DNA of 64,000 nucleotides from Opitutus sp. (GTDB lineage: Bacteria > Verrucomicrobiota > Verrucomicrobiia > Opitutales > Opitutaceae). This document shows positions 51,908 to 60,058 of this stretch, piece by piece. A program made the position numbers and the translations under genes. The notes under the pieces are model-generated. The model searched no databases. It saw only the letters and a list, made by a program, of their open reading frames with translations, and was not told where the DNA came from. How positions within the stretch are numbered: the stretch's first letter is position 1; every line of letters starts with the position of its first letter. The stretch is taken from assembly GCA_024707325.1 (NCBI GenBank), contig JANPZY010000004.1, positions 930,001 to 994,000 of the forward strand, given 5' to 3'.

Positions 51908-54331
51908 ATGCTTACCCCGCTCCGTCAGGCCGCCCGTTCCCTCCTCAAAGCCCCCGGCTACACCGCCATCGCGCTGCTCACGCTTGCCCTCGGCATCGGC
52001 GTCAACACGTCGATGTTCAGCGTGATCGACGCGCTCCTGTTCCGCAGTGCGCCGTTCCCCAACTCCGCGCAAATTTTCGAGGTCGTCGCCTCCACGCGCA
52101 CCGCCGAGTCGCGCCCCTACTCTTACGAGGAACTCCGCGAAGTGCGCGAACAGCTCACCGCGTTTTCCTCGCTCACCACCGTCGCACACACGCAATACAC
52201 GATCTCCGAACCGGGCCAGCCAGCCGAGCGTCTGCAGGCGACGCTCGTCTCCGACGATTTCTTCCAGACGTTCGGCGTCGCTCCGCTGATCGGTCGCGCG
52301 TTCTCGGCGGAGGAATACCAACCGGGACGCAACCAGGTCATCCTGCTCAGTCACGGCTTCTGGCAGCTCCGCTTTGGCGGCGCTCACGACGTGATCGGGC
52401 GCACGATGCGACTCGATGGCCAGACGGCCACGATCATCGGCGTCATGCCGCCGTCGTTCGACTATCACATGCTCTGGGGCCGAACCGCCTTCTGGCGTCC
52501 GCTCAACTTCACCAAGGAGCAGATGGAGTGGCGCGACTACCGCATGTTCAGCCTCATCGGCCGGCTGCCCGAAACGACCAACCCCGCCCAGGTCTCCGCC
52601 GAACTCGCTCCCGTCGCCGCACAGCAGGAAAAGGTCTTCCCGGAATCGTATTCAGGAATTCGATACCGCGCGGTTCCGCTCCATGAGACGCTGATGGACA
52701 GCCTCGGCCGCCGCATCTCGTGGCTGCTCCTCGGTCTCGCGGCGTTCGTTCTCCTCATCGCCTGCGCCAATCTCGCCAATCTCCAACTCGCGCGCGCGAC
52801 GTCGAATCTCCGCGAACTCGCGATCCGCGCCGCGCTCGGCGCCTCCCGCGCGCGCCTGATCCGCCAGCAACTGCTCGAATCGATTCTCCTCGCTCTCGGA
52901 GGCGGCGCGCTCGGTCTCGGGCTCGCGTTTGCACTCAACCGCATCATCGATCGCAACTTCATCCTCGCCGGCGCTCCCAACAGCCTCGATCTCTCGCTCG
53001 ATCCGAACGTCCTCGGGCTCACGTTCGCGGTGTCGCTTCTCACCGGCATTCTGTTCGGCATCGCGCCGGCATGGTTCGCTTCGCGCACCGACGTCAACGC
53101 CGCGCTCAAATCCCAGGCTCGCGGCTCCACCACCGGCCGCGGACATCACCGCGTTCGCCAGTTTCTCATCGTCGGCGAGGTCGCGCTCGCGCTCATCCTG
53201 CTCGGCGGCGCCGCGATTCTCCAACGCGGTTTCTCCAGCCTGCTCGAACGCCGAACCGGTTGGGACACCGACCGCATCGTCGCCGCCGCGCTGCCGATTC
53301 CGCAGACGCGGACCGACTACGAAACCGACGAGCAGCGCATCGAACTTTTCCGCCGCATCGAGGAACGTCTCCAGCGCATGCCCGGCGTCGAACACGCCGC
53401 GCTCGCCACGTCGCTCCCGATCTTCTCCTACAACGCCGACCGCCAGGTGTTCACCGACGGGCAATCGCAGGGCGATCCGAATCTGCCCGCGACGTTTACC
53501 GTGATGGTGACGTCGGACTTCTTCGCCGCGATGGGCATTCCGCTTCTCGAAGGTCGCGTGTTCGCACCCGATATCAAGAGCGACGATCCCCAGGTCGTGA
53601 TCATCAACGAATCCCTCGCGCGCCGCCTCTTCCCGAACGACACCGCGGTCGGCAAACGCGTCGCCACGATGGACAGCGGCAAACCCTATTGGGCCGAAGT
53701 CATCGGCGTGGTGCGCGATGTCGACGTCGCCGCCAACACGCGTGATCCGTCCACGCCGTATCAGCTCTACAAACCCGTCGCGCAGGAACCGTGGGGCTAT
53801 CTCTTCGCGCTCGTCCGCAGCGCAGTGCCGGAGTCACAGGTCGAAGCGGTTCGCCGCGCGATCTCCGAAGTCGATCCCGATCTCGCCGTCGCCTACGCGG
53901 GCACGGTCCGCCAGCTCGTCGATCAGCAACAACACAATCTCCGCCTCGCGGGCAAAACGCTCTCCGCGTTCGCACTGCTCGGACTCCTGCTCGCCGCCAT
54001 CGGACTCTACGGCGTGATCTCCAGTCTCGTCGCGCAACGCACGTCCGAGTTCGGCATCCGCCTCGCGCTCGGCGCGCAACCGTCCGCGATTCTTCAACTC
54101 GTGCTTCGCCACGGTCTCTTCCTTTGCGCGGTCGGCGTCACGGTCGGTCTCTTCGGCGCCTTCGTGCTCGCGCGTTTCCTCGCCTCGCTCATGCCGCGCG
54201 TCGCCGCGCTCGATTGGTTGGCGCTGCTCGGCGTCGCTGCCACGCTTTTCCTGACCGCGCTCATCGCCTGCTGGGTCCCTGCCCGCCGCGCGACCAAGGT
54301 CGATCCGATGATCGCGCTTCGGGCCGAGTAG
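51908..54331 (+). CDS. ADOP-type (MacB-like duplicated) ABC permease C
   Basis: The 807-residue protein starts TPLRQAARSLLKAPGYTAIA and has the same duplicated layout: FtsX blocks RAALGASRARLIRQQLLESI and RTSEFGIRLALGAQPSAILQ, and a C-terminus PARRATKVDPMIALRAE. It starts only 12 bp after a terminator and has no visible sigma-54 site or UAS, so it either depends on read-through or on a promoter inside permease B. Substrate unknown. Confidence 0.92.
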   Translation: MLTPLRQAARSLLKAPGYTAIALLTLALGIGVNTSMFSVIDALLFRSAPFPNSAQIFEVVASTRTAESRPYSYEELREVREQLTAFSSLTTVAHTQYTISEPGQPAERLQATLVSDDFFQTFGVAPLIGRAFSAEEYQPGRNQVILLSHGFWQLRFGGAHDVIGRTMRLDGQTATIIGVMPPSFDYHMLWGRTAFWRPLNFTKEQMEWRDYRMFSLIGRLPETTNPAQVSAELAPVAAQQEKVFPESYSGIRYRAVPLHETLMDSLGRRISWLLLGLAAFVLLIACANLANLQLARATSNLRELAIRAALGASRARLIRQQLLESILLALGGGALGLGLAFALNRIIDRNFILAGAPNSLDLSLDPNVLGLTFAVSLLTGILFGIAPAWFASRTDVNAALKSQARGSTTGRGHHRVRQFLIVGEVALALILLGGAAILQRGFSSLLERRTGWDTDRIVAAALPIPQTRTDYETDEQRIELFRRIEERLQRMPGVEHAALATSLPIFSYNADRQVFTDGQSQGDPNLPATFTVMVTSDFFAAMGIPLLEGRVFAPDIKSDDPQVVIINESLARRLFPNDTAVGKRVATMDSGKPYWAEVIGVVRDVDVAANTRDPSTPYQLYKPVAQEPWGYLFALVRSAVPESQVEAVRRAISEVDPDLAVAYAGTVRQLVDQQQHNLRLAGKTLSAFALLGLLLAAIGLYGVISSLVAQRTSEFGIRLALGAQPSAILQLVLRHGLFLCAVGVTVGLFGAFVLARFLASLMPRVAALDWLALLGVAATLFLTALIACWVPARRATKVDPMIALRAE

Positions 54332-54347
54332 CCGCTTTCGGTATCTG

Positions 54348-54416
54348 AACCACAGAGGCACGGAGGACACCGAGAGAAACCGCTCTCCGGTTCGCCTCGG
54401 TGATCTCTGTGGTTCT
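54348..54416. repeat. Dispersed inverted repeat (ACCACAGAGG family)
   Basis: The left arm (about 54348-54374, containing AACCACAGAGGCACGGAGG) pairs imperfectly with the right arm (about 54396-54414, CTCGGTGATCTCTGTGGTT). Repeats of this type are widespread in large environmental bacterial genomes. Confidence 0.6.
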
Positions 54417-54457
54417 GTGATTCTTCCCTGGCGGGCGCGCCAAGTCCCCTCTCTTCG

Positions 54458-54530
54458 CCTTTTCGCGTTTCCGCGATTTTTCTCCGCACCGTGCCACGTT
54501 TCCGTGCTTCTCTGTTTCCGTGACGAGCTC
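54458..54530. repeat. TTCCGTG/TTCCGCG low-complexity repeat, second copy
   Basis: Similar in wording and order to 24455-24560 (TTTCGCGTTTCCGCG, then CGTTTCCGTGCTTCTCTG). Together with the inverted repeat before it and the sigma-54 module after it, this accounts for the gap 54332-54748. Confidence 0.55.
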
Positions 54531-54552
54531 AGGTCCGGAGAGCGTGTTTGCA

Positions 54553-54578
54553 TCCCATTCGCGGGAAAGCTGCGTTCC
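54553..54578 (+). promoter_or_regulatory. Enhancer-type palindromic site (UAS) 3
   Basis: TCCCA-N4-CGGGA is followed 7 bp later by GTTCC. The middle half-site (54562) is 103 bp upstream of the -24 GG. The first 18 bases are identical to UAS 4. Confidence 0.72.
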
Positions 54579-54663
54579 ATTTTCAAACACTTGTAAACAC
54601 GACCGTTGCACACGATCATCCTATTTCTTTAACTATTCGATACTTATAAACCACAGCGAACAT

Positions 54664-54679
54664 TGGCACATGGTGTGCA
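54664..54679 (+). promoter_or_regulatory. Sigma-54 (-24/-12) promoter 3, permease D
   Basis: TGGCAC-ATGGT-GTGCA has GG at 54665-54666 and GC at 54677-54678. The spacer upstream is AT-rich (54620-54655). The predicted start near 54690 gives a leader of about 59 bp. Confidence 0.82.
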
Positions 54680-54748
54680 AAACGCGCGATGCTGCGTCTC
54701 TCCGTCAGAACGCGGCGCACCACCCGTTTCTCCCGTCCGCGTTCCGCC

Positions 54749-57262
54749 ATGTTCATCGAGACTTTTCTGCAGGATCTCCGCATTGGATTTCGCGTGCTCC
54801 TCAAGGAGCGCGGCTTTTGCGCCCTCGCGGTCACCGTCCTCGCCCTCGGCATCTGCGCCGTCACGACGATGTTCAGCGTCGTCAACGGCGTCATGCTCCG
54901 CGGCTTCTCGTTCCCCAACGCCGAGCGCATGGTGAGCGTGCAGTTCATCGACCCGTCGCAGACGACGTTTTTCGGCACCGCCAACCAGATCTTCGCGCTC
55001 GATTATGAGGAGCTCGAGACGCAGCAGCAGTCGTTCGATCTCACCGCCGCCTACATCAACGGCTCCACCGTCAACCTCACCTACAACGGCCAGGCCCGCC
55101 GCTACACCGGCGCTTACGTGACGGAAAACTTCATGCGGATCCTCGGCGTTGCGCCGATTCTCGGACGCGATTTCAACGCCGACGACAACCGCCCCGGCGC
55201 CGAAAAAGTCACCATCATCGGCCACGCGATGTGGCAGCGCGATTTCGGCGGCAATCCCAACATCGTCGGCACGTCCATCCGCCTCAACGGCAAGCCCGCC
55301 ACGATCATTGGCGTCATGCCGCCGCACTTCGCCTTCCCGCAAAACGAGGAGCTCTGGATTCCGCTCTTCAACGAATTCGTGCCGCAGCCGCGCACTGTCG
55401 CCAATGCTCAGGGCAATGCTCCCGCGGTGCTCGGCTTGATCAAATCGAACGTCTCGATCGAGCAGGCCAATCACAACGTCACCGCGATCGCGCAGCGTCT
55501 CGCCAGCGAGTTTCCCGACACGAACAAGCAGTTCGATGTCGGCCTGGTCGAGCCGCTCATTCGCACGTTTACGCCACGCCCGCTGCAAGGCGTGCTGCTC
55601 TCGATGCTCGGCGTCTGCGTCGCCGTGCTCCTCCTCGCCTGCGCCAACGTGATGAACATGCAGTTCGCCCGCGCCACGTTGCGCGCCAAGGAGCTCGCGA
55701 TCCGCTCCTCGCTCGGCGCCACGCGCAGCCGGCTCATCCGCCAGATGCTCACCGAGAGTCTTCTCATCGCCACGATCGGCGCGGTGATCGGCGTCCTCGC
55801 CGCGTATTGGGCCACCGACTACCTGCTCGCCACGGTCCGCAATCTGCCCAATCCGATCCCCGCCTATATCTCCTTCGACATCGACGGACCGGTGCTCAGC
55901 TTCGTCGTGCTGGTGACCGTGGGCGCGGCGATCTTCTCGGGTGTGTTGCCCGCGTGGATGGCCTCGAAATCCAGCCCCGCCGCGGTGCTCAAGGAATCCG
56001 GTCGCGGCAACACCTCGCGCTCGGTCGGTCTCGTCACGCGCGGACTCGTCGTCCTCCAGATTCTGCTCACGAGCGTCGTGCTCATCGCTTCGCTCCTGCA
56101 ACTTCAGTCCATCGTCCGCCAGCAGGAGATCGACTACGGTTACGACACCGACGCCCTCACGTCCGCCCGCATGGGTCTCATGGATGGCGATTATCCCGAC
56201 TCCGCCGCACGCCTGCGTTTTCTCGAGCACCTGCTGATCCAGCTCCGCGCGTCTCCAGAAATCGAATACGCCGCGCTCACCAATCGTTTCCGCATGACCT
56301 TTGGCGGTGTGACGCGGATCGAGATCGACGGCCGCAGCTACACGACCGACGCCGACCGGCCCAACGTAAACTTCGACAACGTGACCGACGGCTATTTCCA
56401 GACGCTGAATCTCCCGCTTCGCGAAGGCCGCGACTTCACCCGCGACGACAACGATCTCAAGCAGCCCGTCGCGATCGTGACCGCGAAGTTCGCCCAAAAG
56501 TATTTCCCCGACGGCAGCGCGATCGGCCGCCGCTTCCGCACGACCGCTAACGACGGCGCACTGCTGGGTCCGTGGCGCACGATCGTCGGCGTCGTCGCGG
56601 ATTCGCGCATGCTTGGGCCGTTCAACAATCCCAACGTCGAGGAGGAAGGGTTTTATCTGCCGTTCTCCTCCACCGCGATCGGCCCTGCCGAGGAACCCGC
56701 CGGCCCGCAGTTCTCCACCATCGTTGTGCGCCCGCGCGGCACGAAGCCGGAGATGTTTGCCAACACGCTGCGTCGCGAGGTCTCCAAAATCGATCCCAAC
56801 CTGCCGCTCTACTTCGTCGGCACGCCGCGCGAGAATCAGGCCACGTTCATCGGTCAGAATCGCGTGGTCGCGATCATGTTCACGATCTTCGGCGGCGTCG
56901 CGATGATCCTCGCCGCGGTCGGTCTCTACGGCGTCATGAGTTTCTCCGTGAACCAACGCACGCAGGAGTTCGGCATCCGCATGGCGCTCGGCGCCGATCA
57001 CTCGCGCATTCTTCAAATGGTGATTCGCCAGGGTTCGCGCCAACTCGCACTCGGACTCGCTCTCGGGCTCGGCCTCGCGCTCACGATCGCCGTGATCGGC
57101 CGTAACGGGATCGCCAACGCGCTCTTCAACGTCGATCCGCGCGATCCCGTGGCGTATCTGTCTGTCGCGCTCCTGCTCTCGCTCGTTTCGTTGTTTGCCA
57201 TGCTCGTCCCCGCGCGCCGCGCGACCAAGGTCGATCCACTCGTCGCCCTGCGCGCGGAATAG
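54749..57262 (+). CDS. ADOP-type (MacB-like duplicated) ABC permease D
   Basis: The 837-residue protein starts MFIETFLQDLRIGFRVLLKE, with FtsX blocks RSSLGATRSRLIRQMLTESL and RTQEFGIRMALGADHSRILQ and a C-terminus PARRATKVDPLVALRAE. An in-frame start at 54689 would coincide with the predicted sigma-54 transcription start, so the ATG at 54749 is chosen. It is a single-gene unit under promoter 3. Its TAG stop is the first triplet of repeat array 4. Substrate unknown. Confidence 0.92.
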   Translation: MFIETFLQDLRIGFRVLLKERGFCALAVTVLALGICAVTTMFSVVNGVMLRGFSFPNAERMVSVQFIDPSQTTFFGTANQIFALDYEELETQQQSFDLTAAYINGSTVNLTYNGQARRYTGAYVTENFMRILGVAPILGRDFNADDNRPGAEKVTIIGHAMWQRDFGGNPNIVGTSIRLNGKPATIIGVMPPHFAFPQNEELWIPLFNEFVPQPRTVANAQGNAPAVLGLIKSNVSIEQANHNVTAIAQRLASEFPDTNKQFDVGLVEPLIRTFTPRPLQGVLLSMLGVCVAVLLLACANVMNMQFARATLRAKELAIRSSLGATRSRLIRQMLTESLLIATIGAVIGVLAAYWATDYLLATVRNLPNPIPAYISFDIDGPVLSFVVLVTVGAAIFSGVLPAWMASKSSPAAVLKESGRGNTSRSVGLVTRGLVVLQILLTSVVLIASLLQLQSIVRQQEIDYGYDTDALTSARMGLMDGDYPDSAARLRFLEHLLIQLRASPEIEYAALTNRFRMTFGGVTRIEIDGRSYTTDADRPNVNFDNVTDGYFQTLNLPLREGRDFTRDDNDLKQPVAIVTAKFAQKYFPDGSAIGRRFRTTANDGALLGPWRTIVGVVADSRMLGPFNNPNVEEEGFYLPFSSTAIGPAEEPAGPQFSTIVVRPRGTKPEMFANTLRREVSKIDPNLPLYFVGTPRENQATFIGQNRVVAIMFTIFGGVAMILAAVGLYGVMSFSVNQRTQEFGIRMALGADHSRILQMVIRQGSRQLALGLALGLGLALTIAVIGRNGIANALFNVDPRDPVAYLSVALLLSLVSLFAMLVPARRATKVDPLVALRAE

Positions 57263-57413
57263 GTCTCGAGTCGCGCCGGACCATGGCGCGACTCGAGCCG
57301 CACTCGGTCGCCACCGTGGACGCACCTTGTCCCGACCCGGTGCGCAACGTGGCCCGACCCGGTCCGCACTCGGTCCCGAGTCGCGCCGCACTTTGTCCCG
57401 ACTCAGGCACCAT
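57260..57413. repeat. 22-bp degenerate tandem repeat array 4
   Basis: Seven units start at 57260, 57282, 57304, 57326, 57348, 57370 and 57392. Inner units fit GGCNCGACNCGGTNCGCAC. The terminal unit contains GTCCCGACTCAGGC, as in arrays 1 and 2, and its last base is the first base of UAS 4. Confidence 0.8.
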
Positions 57414-57438
57414 CCCATTCGCGGGAAAGGAGCGTTCC
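57413..57438 (+). promoter_or_regulatory. Enhancer-type palindromic site (UAS) 4
   Basis: TCCCA-N4-CGGGA plus GTTCC has the same spacing as UAS 3. The middle half-site (57422) is 106 bp upstream of the -24 GG. Confidence 0.72.
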
Positions 57439-57526
57439 ATTTTTCAGCCCAACGCTCGGCACTGCCTCCCGATCAGATAATTACATCTCACTACGCTCCC
57501 GATTGTTACAACACCGCCCATCTTCT

Positions 57527-57542
57527 TGGCACACACACTGCA
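57527..57542 (+). promoter_or_regulatory. Sigma-54 (-24/-12) promoter 4, permeases E-F and acyltransferase
   Basis: TGGCAC-ACACA-CTGCA has GG at 57528-57529 and GC at 57540-57541. The predicted start near 57553 gives a leader of about 52 bp. Confidence 0.82.
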
Positions 57543-57604
57543 AAATGCCGGCACCGCTCTGATTTAGAGGTTCCTCTCTCCGACACCACTCGCTGCTTCG
57601 CCCC

Positions 57605-60007
57605 ATGAAATTCGCGCTTCGCCAACTGGCTAAAACCCCCGGCTTCACGGTCGTGTGCCTCGTGACGCTCGCCCTGGGCATTGGACTGAACACCTCGATG
57701 TTCAGCTTGATGAATCTGCTCGTCCTCAAGCCGCTGCCCTACCCCGAGCGCGAGCAGCTCGTGCGCATCTACCGCACCACGCCGCAGAGCAACACCGCCG
57801 ACCATACCGCGGCCGACACGATCGACGTCGAAAACGCCACGCGTGAGTTCGCGCAAGCCGCCGGGTTCATCCAATGGGGCTACTCGATGGCGATCGACGA
57901 TCGACCGCCGGTCAACGTCAACGCCGTGCGCGTCTCCGCCAGTTTCCTTCCGACGCTCGGACTCCAGCCGCACCTCGGCCGGTGGTTTACGCCCGAGGAA
58001 GATCAGCCGGGCAATCACGTGATCATGCTGAGCTACGAAACCTGGCAGGCTCAGTTCGGCGGCGACGCCAACATCATCGGTCGCTCCGTGCGCGTGGAAG
58101 GCGAACAGATGACGATCGTGGGCGTGATGCCCGCCGATTTCTCCTCCGTTTTCCTTTGGGGTCCGGCCGATGTGCTTCGCCCGCTCGGTTTGAGCGCGGC
58201 CGAGAAGGAGCTCACCACGGAGATGAAGCACTCGATCATCGCGCGGCGCGCGCCGGGGCTTTCGCTCCAGCAGTTTAACGCGCGACTCGCCACGGTCGCC
58301 GAACAGCTCAAATCCATCCGCCCGGCCAATCGCAGCGAAGACGGTCTGCGCGCGGTCCCGCTCGAGAGTCTCGCCCACAATCCCGCCTCGAAAATCATCT
58401 CGGGGTTCATGCTCGGGCTCGCGGGCTTCGTGCTCCTCATCGCCTGCGCCAATCTCGCCAATCTCCAACTCGCCCGCGCGGTTGCCCGCTCACACGAGTT
58501 CGCGGTGCGCGCCGCCCTCGGTGCCTCGCACTGGCGCCTGCTCCGCCCGCAGCTCATCGAGAGTCTGATCCTCTCGCTCGGCGGCGGCGTGCTCGGTCTG
58601 CTGGTCGCGATGTGGGCCAACGACTGGCTCATGAGTCGCCTCGCAGCCACGGGCGTTTTCCGCGTCACGCTGTCGCTCGACTGGCGCGTGCTCACGTTTG
58701 CGTTCGTGCTCGCGGCGTTCACGTCGGTGTTGTTCGGACTCGTGCCCGCGTGGCGCGTGAGTCGCATCCGCGGATGCGACGCCCTGCGGTCGGGCTCGCG
58801 CGGCAACACCGGCGATCGCGCACAGAGCCGCGTGCAGCGCGCGCTGATCGTCAGTCAGTTCGCCAACGCGCTCGTCCTGCTCACCATCTCCGCCGCGTTC
58901 ACCCATGGCGTGGACAAGCTCGTCAACACCGACCCCGGCTGGGATCAGGAGAAGATCGTCCAGGCGGTGATCAAACTCCCTGACTCCAAATACTCCACGC
59001 CGGAGCAGATCACGGCGTTCCACAATCGCATCGAGGAGAGCATGCGCGCGCTGCCCGGCGCCGAGGACGCGACCGTCGCGTTCGTGCTTCCGGTTTTCCA
59101 ATATCTCACCAATCGCTCCATCGTCGCGCAGGGTCAGCCTCCCGTGCAGGCCGGTCACGAACCGATCGCCTACGTCAACGGCGTGACTCCGTCCTATCTT
59201 TCGACTCTCGGCATCAAGCTGCAGGCGGGCCGTAACTTCAGCTCCAACGACACGCTCCACTCGGTCCCGGTCGCGATCATCAATGCCTCGCTCGCGCAGA
59301 CGTTGTTCCCGGGCGAGGATCCGATCGGTCGCCGCATCGGCAATCCCGATCCGGCCAATCCGCAATGGTTGGAAGTCGTCGGCGTCGTGCCCGACGTGGA
59401 ACGCGCGGTCGGCGCGGTGCCGAGCGCGTCGCGCTTTCTCATCCTGCGGCCGATGGCGCAGGAGCCGTGGACGTATTTCACGGTCGCGATTCGCACGTCC
59501 CATCCGACCGCGCTCGCCGAGCCGATGCGCCAGACGATCGCGGCGCTCGATCCCGACATCTCTCCGACGCAGTTTGGCACGATTGAAAATGTCACGCGCA
59601 TGGTCACGGGCAGCGCGCGGGCGCTTTCCTGGGTGCTCCTGTCCTTTGCGGTGCTGGGACTTTTCCTCGCCGCGATCGGTCTTTACGGCGTCGTCGCCCG
59701 CATCGTCGTGCAACGCACTCCGGAGATCGGCGTGCGCATCGCGCTGGGCGCGCAAGTGCGCGATGTCGTTCGCATGATTCTGTTCTCCGGCTTGCGCATG
59801 ACGCTCCTTGGCGCCGCGGTCGGGCTCGCTGGCACGTTCCTCATCGGATGGGTGCTCAGCGCGACCATCCCCAACGCGCAGCCCGCCGATCCGCTCCTGC
59901 ACGTGGGCGCCGCGCTCTGCCTGATCACCGTCGGCCTCGTCGCCTGCTGGCTGCCCGCCCGCCGCGCCGCGAAAGTCGATCCGATGATCGCGCTCCGCGC
60001 GGAGTAG
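57605..60007 (+). CDS. ADOP-type (MacB-like duplicated) ABC permease E
   Basis: The 800-residue protein starts [20 protein letters not shown], with FtsX blocks RAALGASHWRLLRPQLIESL and RTPEIGVRIALGAQVRDVVR and a C-terminus PARRAAKVDPMIALRAE. It is the first gene behind sigma-54 promoter 4. Permease F follows after 51 bp with no terminator. Substrate unknown. Confidence 0.92.
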   Translation: MKFALRQLAKTPGFTVVCLVTLALGIGLNTSMFSLMNLLVLKPLPYPEREQLVRIYRTTPQSNTADHTAADTIDVENATREFAQAAGFIQWGYSMAIDDRPPVNVNAVRVSASFLPTLGLQPHLGRWFTPEEDQPGNHVIMLSYETWQAQFGGDANIIGRSVRVEGEQMTIVGVMPADFSSVFLWGPADVLRPLGLSAAEKELTTEMKHSIIARRAPGLSLQQFNARLATVAEQLKSIRPANRSEDGLRAVPLESLAHNPASKIISGFMLGLAGFVLLIACANLANLQLARAVARSHEFAVRAALGASHWRLLRPQLIESLILSLGGGVLGLLVAMWANDWLMSRLAATGVFRVTLSLDWRVLTFAFVLAAFTSVLFGLVPAWRVSRIRGCDALRSGSRGNTGDRAQSRVQRALIVSQFANALVLLTISAAFTHGVDKLVNTDPGWDQEKIVQAVIKLPDSKYSTPEQITAFHNRIEESMRALPGAEDATVAFVLPVFQYLTNRSIVAQGQPPVQAGHEPIAYVNGVTPSYLSTLGIKLQAGRNFSSNDTLHSVPVAIINASLAQTLFPGEDPIGRRIGNPDPANPQWLEVVGVVPDVERAVGAVPSASRFLILRPMAQEPWTYFTVAIRTSHPTALAEPMRQTIAALDPDISPTQFGTIENVTRMVTGSARALSWVLLSFAVLGLFLAAIGLYGVVARIVVQRTPEIGVRIALGAQVRDVVRMILFSGLRMTLLGAAVGLAGTFLIGWVLSATIPNAQPADPLLHVGAALCLITVGLVACWLPARRAAKVDPMIALRAE

Positions 60008-60058
60008 CCCGTTGCTGTTTGCGTCCGTTGTTTCGTCTCAAACTCAACCACCACTCCG

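Noticed and set aside
54644..57418. Very long minus-strand open frames opposite permease D (and similar ones opposite permeases A and F, rpoD and the antiporter)
   Set aside because: In GC-rich coding DNA the antisense frame is often open. These translations are Arg/Asp/His/Glu-rich with no domains, while the sense frames give full families.
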